A stretch of DNA of 12,097 nt. Source: an uncultured Clostridia bacterium. GTDB lineage: Bacteria; Bacillota; Clostridia; Oscillospirales; Ruminococcaceae. The stretch covers positions 1-12,097 of the forward strand of contig CAMYUO010000017.1 of the NCBI GenBank assembly GCA_947302065.1. The letters are read 5' to 3'. The position numbers and the translations under genes are program-made. Below are positions 7,401-12,097 of this stretch, piece by piece. Each line of letters starts with the position of its first letter. Within the stretch, counting starts at the first letter, position 1. Below the pieces are notes generated by a model that saw only the letters and a list, made by a program, of their open reading frames with translations, was not told where the DNA came from and made no database searches.

Positions 7401-7873
7401 GTCTGCTTTGCGCCGTCGTAGTCGCCAAGAAGCAGCTTTCTCGGTATCTCTCCCGCAAGGCAGGCAGACAGGCAGATAAGTCCGCCGCTGTATTGCCTCA
7501 GCAGCTCCTCGTCAACTCTCGGTTTGCCGTAAAAGCCCTCGGTATATGACAGCGAAACGAGCTTTATAAGGTTTTTATACCCTGTCTGGTCTTTGCAGAG
7601 CAAAAGCAGATGATAGGGTGATGAATCTATCTTTCCCGCCTTGTCGTGTCTTGTTCTCGGCGCAACGTAGACCTCACAGCCGATGATGGCTTTGATGCCT
7701 TTCGCCTTGCAGGCATTGTAAAACTCGACTGCGGCAAACATATTTCCGTGATCGGTCACCGCACAGCAGTTCATTCCCAGTTCGCTGACACGCTCAACAA
7801 GCTCGCCGAGCCTGCATGCGCCGTCAAGCAGCGAATACTCACTGTGCAGATGCAGATGTACAAATTCAGTCAA
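4415..7873 (-). CDS. dnaE: DNA polymerase III subunit alpha, DnaE type
   Basis: 1152-aa C-family replicative polymerase, close to the 1160 aa of E. coli DnaE. In low-GC Gram-positives DnaE usually works beside PolC, extending primers on the lagging strand. Residues 1-270 are the PHP domain. The palm carries PDFDVDF at 396-402 (catalytic D399 and D401) and KIDFLGLR at 545-552 (D547), matching E. coli D401, D403 and D555. A helix-hairpin-helix region follows, then a clamp-binding QLDFF at 907-911 and an OB-fold at about 985-1065. No separate DnaQ-like exonuclease domain is inserted, which separates it from PolC. The PHP domain keeps all nine expected metal ligands: H8, H10, D17, H42, E67, H88, C138, D206 and H208. 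The start is a TTG at 7873, which gives the usual MTEFVHLHLHSEYS beginning; the next Met is residue 34. TTGACTGA is shared with the end of whiA, so translation may be coupled. Confidence 0.97.
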   Translation of the reverse strand: MTEFVHLHLHSEYSLLDGACRLGELVERVSELGMNCCAVTDHGNMFAAVEFYNACKAKGIKAIIGCEVYVAPRTRHDKAGKIDSSPYHLLLLCKDQTGYKNLIKLVSLSYTEGFYGKPRVDEELLRQYSGGLICLSACLAGEIPRKLLLGDYDGAKQTAGRYADIFGRDNYYLEIQDHGIEDQKRLIPLLARLSGETGIPLVATNDAHYLRREDAKAQRVLVCISTATTLDDPNKLEFPTEEFYVKSGDEMAQLFASYPEAIANTVRIAERCNVEFEFGQTKLPYFHIDGVDDNEKFLRDMCEKGLYKRYENPTDEAKQRLAYELDVITKMGYTDYYLIVWDFINYAKTHGIPVGCGRGSGAGSLCAYCIGITGIDPLRYNLLFERFLNPERVSMPDFDVDFCMEGRQRVIDYVIAKYGADHVAQIATFGTLAAKQAVRDVARVMGLPYQVGDMVSKAVPRGLPLAESARTVPEVAKLYKSDPKIKELIDTAIKVEGMPRNVSTHAAGVVITKEPVDYYVPVYARDGQVSTQYTMTILERLGLLKIDFLGLRNLTIIDHCAQQVKKEIPDFDINKIPLDDKAVYDMLSQGKTLGVFQFESAGMTATITRLKPTGIEDLIAVISLYRPGPMDSIPTYIRNRHDPSLVTYKHPLLKDILEVTYGCIVYQEQVMQIFRTLAGYSYGRADIVRRAMAKKKADVLNAERKAFVYGEPGQCVGAVANGVDEKTANEIFDEMTSFASYAFNKSHAAAYATISYQTAYLKCHHYKEYMAALMTNALLDSTDKLFGYIASASKSGVNILPIDINKSERGFVAQKEGIRFALLAVKSLGENAIASIVAERNKGGDFESLWDFCKRVSGRDISTRTVEALIKSGAFDCFANNRHEMLDACAEVMNAAAQSREQMLDGQLDFFGLGGSDEQSFEKPIPQREEFPSGQLLAFEHEALGMYLSGHPTDDLLPFAKADRCVSISQLAAEHERTEGADEGKSAKIVAMVSSRRALKTKKGDMMCFVQVEDKSSDMEIIVFPELYRASSAVIKEGAVVFVSGKLSGREDEKPKIIADSIITADEYAARCEKRDVCIRARQSDTQLLDEIRDFAAKNAALSGSRLIIYFEDTKRKTSLRETPFIRLDKKVLTGLMQLAGEDNVAFMEKKQ

Positions 7874-8801
7874 GTCTCTTTGCCTTTTCCTTTCTGATGC
7901 TTTCAGCTATTTCAGCAATCTTCTGCATCCTGTGGTTTGCGCCCGAGCGTGATATCGGCGGATCAAGCGCCGCACCAAGCTCCTTGAGCGTGTAATCTAT
8001 ATTCTCATACCGCACCTTTGCGATCTCACGCAGGTTATCTGGCAGATTGTCAAGTCCCATAGTCGAGTCGATAAGCTCGATATCGGTTATCTGCCTTTCC
8101 GCTGCGCCGAGCGCCTTGTCGATATTGGCATTGTCACAGTTCATTGATCGGTTGATCTTGTTTTTAACGTCCTTCATCATTTTGACGTTCATTATCTCCA
8201 GAGATGACATCTGCGCACCCATCATGGTGAGTATGTCGATGATATTCTCGGAATCTTTTATATAAACTATCTGGTAGTGTTTTCTCTCAACGTGTTTAGG
8301 GATGATCCCGTAGTTGTCGATCAGCAGCAGTCCGAGCGAATTACATAGCTCGAGCGTCGGCATAACGAACTCCATATGGTATTTCTTTTCAGGATTATTG
8401 ACGCTGCCGCAGGCAAGGAATATGCCGCCGACAACATATGGATAATACTTTTCTTTCGGCAGGTCTTCCTTGCTCATTCCCCTGCTCTCATCGAGCTGGA
8501 AATAGTCAAGGATAAAGAGCCTGTCCTGCGGTCTTGTTATGCTCAGGTCGTACAGGACTGCCGAGCCTCTGCGCTGTATCTCGCCGACCGTAACGCCGTC
8601 GTCACATTCAAGGATACGGTTGACATTGAGCACAAAGAAATCACGCAGCATAGCGTTCTCGGTGAGCACCGAGAGCTCATCCGTGCCCAGGTGGGTTGCG
8701 CACAGAAGCACGCCCATAAGACAAGCATCAGCCTTGTCCCGTGAGTTTATGCGTTCGATTATTTCCTGTTTTGCCCTGTATGAAAAGGATAATTCCTGCA
8801 T
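7866..8801 (-). CDS. whiA: DNA-binding protein WhiA
   Basis: 311-aa WhiA. The family has an N-terminal domain derived from LAGLIDADG homing endonucleases, without nuclease activity, and a C-terminal helix-turn-helix. Visible marks are the opening SFSYRAKQEI (5-14), the LAGLIDADG-like core near YVVGGIFLACGSVNNPEK (122-139), and the WhiA HTH around LKELGAALDPPISRSGANHRMQKI, which spans 272-295. In Streptomyces WhiA activates sporulation-septation genes. In Bacillus it affects cell division and chromosome segregation and is nucleoid-associated, with unclear direct targets. The ATG at 8801 has AGGA 8 nt upstream. It starts 10 nt after rapZ and ends inside the start of dnaE, so all three are probably translated from one mRNA. 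The yvcK gene often found between rapZ and whiA in Firmicutes is absent here. Confidence 0.95.
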   Translation of the reverse strand: MQELSFSYRAKQEIIERINSRDKADACLMGVLLCATHLGTDELSVLTENAMLRDFFVLNVNRILECDDGVTVGEIQRRGSAVLYDLSITRPQDRLFILDYFQLDESRGMSKEDLPKEKYYPYVVGGIFLACGSVNNPEKKYHMEFVMPTLELCNSLGLLLIDNYGIIPKHVERKHYQIVYIKDSENIIDILTMMGAQMSSLEIMNVKMMKDVKNKINRSMNCDNANIDKALGAAERQITDIELIDSTMGLDNLPDNLREIAKVRYENIDYTLKELGAALDPPISRSGANHRMQKIAEIAESIRKEKAKRLD

Positions 8802-8811
8802 ATGCTCAATC

Positions 8812-9669
8812 CTAACGTTTTTCTATGTCCCTGTGCTGTATCCTGACCTTGTGTGCTCTTTCTCTAAGATGCTGTGCAAGCGCTTCTGCGAATGCAACGC
8901 TGCGGTGCTTTCCGCCTGTGCAGCCGAAGGCGATGACCAGCTGCGCCTTGCCCTCTTTTTCATAGTGCGGGATAAGGAAATCAACAAGGTCGCAAAGCTT
9001 GCTGAGCAGCTCTTTTGACTGGTCGAATTTCATCACATAGCCGTAGACCTCGGGGTTAAGACCCGTGAGGTTTTTAAGCTCCGGCACATAGAACGGGTTT
9101 GGCAGACATCTGACATCGAACACGAGGTCGCCCTCTGGCATCGAGCCGAATTTAAAACCGAACGAGCGCACGTCGATGCGCATATAATCGGGATTTTCAG
9201 AGAATATCTCCCTCATTCTTTCACGGAACTCGTTTGCAGACGAATTTGTCGTGTCGATATAGTAATCAGCCATCGCCTTGATGGGAACGAGAGTCTCTCT
9301 CTCGGTCTCGATGGCTTTTCTGATATTTCCGTAGGAAACCTCGTCAAGCGGGTGCTTGCGCCTTGTTTCTTTATAGCGTCTGATGATGACATCATCAGAG
9401 CAGTCGAGGAAGATGATCCTCAGTCCTACGTCCTCTTCCTTGAGCATCGAAAGCGTATCCTTGAGCTTATGGAAAAGCTCACCGCTTCTGATGTCGATAA
9501 CGAACGCCACCTTATCTATCTTGCCCTCAGACTGATTGCATATGTCAACAAATTTGCCGATAAGCTCCGGCGGCATATTGTCTATGCAGTAATATCCCAT
9601 ATCCTCGAGCACATCAACACAGCTTGATTTGCCCGAGCCGGACATTCCCGTGACTATTACGAACTGCAT
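8812..9669 (-). CDS. rapZ: RapZ/YvcJ family nucleotide-binding regulator (RNase adapter protein)
   Basis: 285 aa, against 284 in E. coli RapZ. The Walker A loop GMSGSGKSS is at 8-16, followed by family blocks DVRCLPNPF (185-193) and GCTGGKHRSV (249-258) and a basic C-terminus (KVRIQHRDIEKR). In E. coli RapZ binds the sRNA GlmZ, guides RNase E to it and senses glucosamine-6-phosphate. In B. subtilis the orthologue YvcJ binds and hydrolyses nucleotides and affects competence. GlmZ and RNase E are absent from most Firmicutes, so the RNA-adapter role should not be assumed here. The start is the ATG at 9669, giving the standard MQFVIVTGMSGSGKS opening with AAGGAGAG upstream. An in-frame TTG at 9693 would add eight basic residues and overlap murB, and is less likely. 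The gene begins 4 nt after the murB stop codon. Confidence 0.95.
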   Translation of the reverse strand: MQFVIVTGMSGSGKSSCVDVLEDMGYYCIDNMPPELIGKFVDICNQSEGKIDKVAFVIDIRSGELFHKLKDTLSMLKEEDVGLRIIFLDCSDDVIIRRYKETRRKHPLDEVSYGNIRKAIETERETLVPIKAMADYYIDTTNSSANEFRERMREIFSENPDYMRIDVRSFGFKFGSMPEGDLVFDVRCLPNPFYVPELKNLTGLNPEVYGYVMKFDQSKELLSKLCDLVDFLIPHYEKEGKAQLVIAFGCTGGKHRSVAFAEALAQHLRERAHKVRIQHRDIEKR

Positions 9670-9673
9670 TTTT

Positions 9674-10597
9674 CTAACTCTCCTTATCTTCAAACGGAAC
9701 TATCCTTACTTCGCATTCGAGTTTCTGTCCCTTCTTTTCGAGTACAGTTTTCTTGACTTGTTCAATAAGCGACATAACAAATGATGCTGTTGAGCCGCCC
9801 TTGTTTATAACTAAACCGCAGTGCTTTTCGGAGACCTGCGCTCCGCCGACGGTAAAGCCGCGCAGACCGCTGTCCTGAATGAGCTTGCCTGCGAAATAGC
9901 CCTCAGGGCGCTTGAATGTCGAGCCTGCATTTGCAAATTCAAGCGGCTGCTTATCCTTGCGTTTGCCCATAAGCTCGTTCATTTTTGCCTCTATCTGTGC
10001 TCTGTCGCCTTTTAGCAGCTCAAACACAGCGTCACAGACGATAGAGCCTGTTTTCTGCAGATTGCTGTAACGGTATGAAAAATCGAGTTTGTCGGCCGAA
10101 AGCTTTTCGACTTCGCCTCTGACATTGACCGCCGTGCAGCCTTTGAAAATATCCTTTATCTCGCCGTTATAAGCACCTGCGTTCATAAACACAGCGCCGC
10201 CGACAGTTCCGGGTATGCCGTATGCAAATTCAAGCCCTGTCAGAGAGTTATCCAGAGCAAAGCGGCTGAGCTTCATAAGGCTGCAGCCTGCCTGTGCGAA
10301 AATAGTCGTCTCACCGAGCAGCTTTATCTCGGACATTGCCGATGCGATATGCAGCACAACGCCGTTAAAGCCCTTGTCGTCGAACAGAACATTCGAGCCT
10401 TTGCCGAGCACATATGTACGCACTCTGTCCTCTCTTGCCGCATCGAGCAGCCTGCGCAGGCTCTGCGCCGAGTTGACCTCGATAAGCGCAATGCACTTTC
10501 CGCCAATTTTGAACGTCGTATGCGCCGAAAGCGGCTCGTTCATCAAAATCTCACAACCGCATATCCTTGCGGTCTCAAACAGTTTTTCAGTATTCAT
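9674..10597 (-). CDS. murB: UDP-N-acetylmuramate dehydrogenase (type II)
   Basis: MurB reduces UDP-GlcNAc-enolpyruvate to UDP-MurNAc with NADPH and FAD, the second committed step of peptidoglycan precursor synthesis, in the cytosol. The 307-aa protein has the FAD-binding segments TTFKIGG (27-33), VLGKGSNVLF (63-72) and YGIPGTVGGAVFMNAGAY (126-143). Catalytic residues can be placed as R176 in FSYRYSN, S226 in NAGSTFKRP (proton donor) and E296 near the end. The absence of the extra type I loop with its tyrosine, and the short length, fit type II enzymes of Gram-positives. The ATG at 10597 is the most upstream possible start because an in-frame TAA precedes it. No ribosome binding site lies at normal distance; the nearest strong one (10630-10623) is about 25 nt upstream, beyond a hairpin. 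It is followed directly by rapZ. Confidence 0.96.
   Translation of the reverse strand: MNTEKLFETARICGCEILMNEPLSAHTTFKIGGKCIALIEVNSAQSLRRLLDAAREDRVRTYVLGKGSNVLFDDKGFNGVVLHIASAMSEIKLLGETTIFAQAGCSLMKLSRFALDNSLTGLEFAYGIPGTVGGAVFMNAGAYNGEIKDIFKGCTAVNVRGEVEKLSADKLDFSYRYSNLQKTGSIVCDAVFELLKGDRAQIEAKMNELMGKRKDKQPLEFANAGSTFKRPEGYFAGKLIQDSGLRGFTVGGAQVSEKHCGLVINKGGSTASFVMSLIEQVKKTVLEKKGQKLECEVRIVPFEDKES
9678..9685 (-). promoter_or_regulatory. Ribosome binding site deciding the rapZ start
   Basis: AAGGAGAG lies on the minus strand in the last codons of murB, 8 nt before the ATG at 9669 and just before the murB stop. It supports the 285-aa form of RapZ and indicates murB-rapZ translational coupling. Confidence 0.75.
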
Positions 10598-10606
10598 ATG
10601 TTAACT

Positions 10607-10636
10607 GTCCAAAGTTTTGGACTCTCCTTTCCAAAA
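10607..10636 (-). promoter_or_regulatory. murB leader with three mutually complementary segments around the Shine-Dalgarno sequence
   Basis: On the minus strand, segment A TTTTGGA (10636-10630), segment B GTCCAAAA (10622-10615) and segment C TTTGGAC (10613-10607) can pair as A:B or as B:C. The A:B hairpin is a 7-bp stem that places the purine-rich AAGGAGAG in its loop. The B:C hairpin (GTCCAAAACTTTGGAC) leaves AAAGGAGA single-stranded and folds out 16 nt, leaving it 9 nt from the murB ATG at 10597. Without folding, the spacing is about 25 nt, too long for normal initiation. The pairings are seen in the sequence; the regulatory role is inference. Confidence 0.5.
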
Positions 10637-10640
10637 GAGT

Positions 10641-11357
10641 TCATATCTCAGGATGTCTTTTGCGAATGTATCCCATGAGCCTGTCATAGTCTGCATTGAC
10701 CACAAGCTCTTCGGGGAAGCCGACCTCCTCGGCTATCTTCACCGCCGTGTCCACCACGCCGATAAGCTCGCAGAAATGCCCGTCGGAATCGAACACCACA
10801 GGCACCTCATATTTTTTGCAAAGCCGCAAAAGCTCATACGAGTTTTTGAGCGAGCCTTTCTTGTAGAGTATCGAGCTTTCGTTTATCTCAACGAGCTTTT
10901 CATACTCCTTGAACGCCTTGACACACTTTTCAAAGTCGATCGGGAAAAGATCTGTTGTGCAGTGCCCGATAACGTCAACTATCGGATCCTGCGCAGCCTT
11001 GATGTATGCTCTTGTATGATTTTCGACCGTTGACGGCTCATAGACCTGTCGGTGCATAGATGCAACGACCCATTCGAGCTTTTCAAGTGTTTTTCTGGGC
11101 ATATCAAACTGCCCGTTATTATTGATTATATTCGTTTCCACGCCTTTGAGAACGGTAACGCCGCATATCTGCCTCGGCAGTATGCGCAGGTTCTCAAAGT
11201 GCCATATATGCGGAGAATCGGGCATCTCGCCCCAGTGGTCTGTCATTGCCACGACCTTTATGCCACGCTCGGCTGCGCTGCGACAGTTCTCGGTGATGGT
11301 CGAGTAGGCATGCGTTGATGCCACCGTATGCGTATGCAGATCGCCTATGATTTTCAT
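10641..11357 (-). CDS. PHP-domain metal-dependent phosphatase, YcdX type
   Basis: 238 aa, a complete single PHP domain. Metal ligands are visible in the YcdX-like pattern and at nearly the same positions as in E. coli YcdX: H8 and H10 (DLHTHT), H16, H41 (TDH), E74 (GVET), H102 (SMH), H132 (GHC), and D192 and H194 (SDGH). YcdX-type proteins bind three metal ions and hydrolyse phosphate esters in vitro, but the physiological substrate is not settled. Histidinol phosphatase (HisK type) shares the fold; this protein has no histidine-biosynthesis neighbours and is shorter, so that assignment is unlikely. There is no signal peptide, so it should be cytosolic. The ATG at 11357 has AGGA 8 nt upstream. 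It sits between hprK and murB, suggesting a role near sugar-phosphate or cell-wall metabolism, but this is context only. Confidence 0.87.
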   Translation of the reverse strand: MKIIGDLHTHTVASTHAYSTITENCRSAAERGIKVVAMTDHWGEMPDSPHIWHFENLRILPRQICGVTVLKGVETNIINNNGQFDMPRKTLEKLEWVVASMHRQVYEPSTVENHTRAYIKAAQDPIVDVIGHCTTDLFPIDFEKCVKAFKEYEKLVEINESSILYKKGSLKNSYELLRLCKKYEVPVVFDSDGHFCELIGVVDTAVKIAEEVGFPEELVVNADYDRLMGYIRKRHPEI

Positions 11358-11414
11358 CTTACTATTCCTAACCTCTAATCTAAGTTCTTATTTCTTACCT
11401 CTTACATCCTATCT
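11358..11414 (-). repeat. Purine-rich spacer with degenerate TAAGARR-like repeats between hprK and the PHP gene
   Basis: This 57-nt gap has a single C on the minus strand and is otherwise almost only A, G and T. It reads as loose 6-9 nt units beginning TAAG, TTAG or TAG, such as TAAGAGG, TAAGAAA, TAAGAAC and TTAGAT. It contains the ribosome binding site for the PHP gene (TTAGGA) plus several weaker AGG-like sites. There is no stem-loop with a U-tract, so it is not an obvious terminator. Origin is probably replication slippage; function is unknown. Confidence 0.5.
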
Positions 11415-12097
11415 CTAAAAACTATCCCAGCTCTTGACCTTATCCTTCTTATCCATCTGAAGACCGAGATTTTCAAGCAGCTCGGCAGCAGCGTTGTAGC
11501 CCATCTTTTTCTGACGGTTGTTCATAGCTGCGACCTCAAGGATAACTGCGAGGTTACGACCAGGTTTGATAGGGATAGTAAGGCTCGGAACTTTAACGCC
11601 AAGAATAGCGGTATACTCGTTGTCAACGCCCATTCTGTCGTATATCTTGCTGCTGTCCCAAGGCTCAAGCTCGACGATAAGGTCGATCTTTTCGCTGACC
11701 TTGATGGCACCCATACCGAACAGTCTTCTGGTATTGATGAGACCGATACCACGAAGCTCAAGGAAGTGTCTGATGTTATCAGGTGACGAGCCGACGAGCG
11801 TTTTGTTTGAGGTCTTTCTGATCTCAACAGCGTCGTCTGCAACAAGACGGTGACCACGCTTGACAAGCTCGACAGCAGTCTCGCTCTTACCTACGCCGCT
11901 CTCGCCGACGATGAGCAGACCTTCGCCGTATACCTCGATGAGCACGCCGTGACGTGTGATACGAGGTGCAAGCTCAACGCTGAGATACCCGATCAGCGAT
12001 GCGATGAACGCAGTTGTGCTGTCGGTGGTTCTTGCGATAGGAACTTCGTATTTCTTTGCTATCTCTTCAGCGGCATCGACCGGATGCTGCGCATCCT
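11415..12097 (-). CDS. hprK: HPr kinase/phosphorylase, C-terminal part (start outside window)
   Basis: The frame is open to the right edge and gives 226 C-terminal residues of a protein normally about 310 aa, so roughly the first 85 are missing. HprK phosphorylates and dephosphorylates Ser46 of the PTS carrier HPr (and Crh), setting carbon catabolite repression in Firmicutes. In the visible part, the catalytic-region histidine is in TRHG (residue 49), the P-loop GESGVGKS at 64-71, ADDAVEI at 86-92, and the family signature [16 protein letters not shown] at 112-127. The part before the P-loop ([17 protein letters not shown] and on) belongs to the N-terminal domain and its linker, showing that the gene is intact up to the window edge. 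It is the first gene of the visible cluster, followed after 57 nt by the PHP phosphatase gene. Confidence 0.96.
   Translation of the reverse strand, partial: DAQHPVDAAEEIAKKYEVPIARTTDSTTAFIASLIGYLSVELAPRITRHGVLIEVYGEGLLIVGESGVGKSETAVELVKRGHRLVADDAVEIRKTSNKTLVGSSPDNIRHFLELRGIGLINTRRLFGMGAIKVSEKIDLIVELEPWDSSKIYDRMGVDNEYTAILGVKVPSLTIPIKPGRNLAVILEVAAMNNRQKKMGYNAAAELLENLGLQMDKKDKVKSWDSF

Noticed and set aside
9670..9693. A longer RapZ starting at TTG 9693.
   Set aside because: The ATG at 9669 matches the usual RapZ N-terminus and has a strong ribosome binding site at the right distance.

Overview
The window is an ordinary chromosomal stretch from a Gram-positive anaerobe of the Clostridia. Protein style and gene order point to Ruminococcus or another Oscillospiraceae, but no marker here fixes the genus. 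Evidence for the Firmicutes side is an HPr kinase/phosphorylase, a WhiA/RapZ pair, a type II MurB, a DnaE-type Pol III without a separate exonuclease domain, and the paired M16 proteins YmfF/YmfH (yfmF/yfmH in automated annotations). All genes lie on the minus strand, so transcription runs from high to low coordinates. The longest intergenic gap is 57 nt and two gene junctions overlap by 8 nt. The whole window could therefore be one long transcript. I found no tRNA, rRNA, CRISPR array, insertion sequence, phage gene or convincing rho-independent terminator.

Layout in transcription order: (1) 12097-11415, the C-terminal 226 residues of HPr kinase/phosphorylase (hprK), whose start is outside the window. 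(2) 11414-11358, a purine-rich spacer with loose TAAGARR-like repeats. (3) 11357-10641, a small PHP-domain metallophosphoesterase of the YcdX type. (4) 10640-10598, a 43-nt leader able to form competing hairpins around the murB ribosome binding site. (5) 10597-9674, murB. (6) 9669-8812, rapZ. (7) 8801-7866, whiA. (8) 7873-4415, dnaE, starting at TTG inside the end of whiA. (9) 4372-3083, yfmF, an M16-fold protein without zinc ligands. (10) 3090-1801, yfmH, its zinc-binding partner. (11) 1767-25, lgt, prolipoprotein diacylglyceryl transferase with a very unusual 275-residue charged and Asn-rich tail. (12) 9-1, the first three codons of another gene behind a strong Shine-Dalgarno sequence.

The right half is a known type of Firmicutes neighbourhood. 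It joins carbon-state signalling (HprK), cell-wall precursor synthesis (MurB), an ATP/GTP-binding regulator tied to amino-sugar metabolism elsewhere (RapZ), and a division/sporulation-linked DNA-binding protein (WhiA). The left half joins DNA replication (DnaE), a peptidase-like pair linked in Bacillus to EF-P modification, and lipoprotein maturation (Lgt).

I see no convincing new defence, mobile or biosynthetic system. The items most worth a second look are the Lgt tail with its 39-bp repeats, the murB leader with three mutually complementary segments, the purine-rich spacer, and the fully retained metal site in the DnaE PHP domain.
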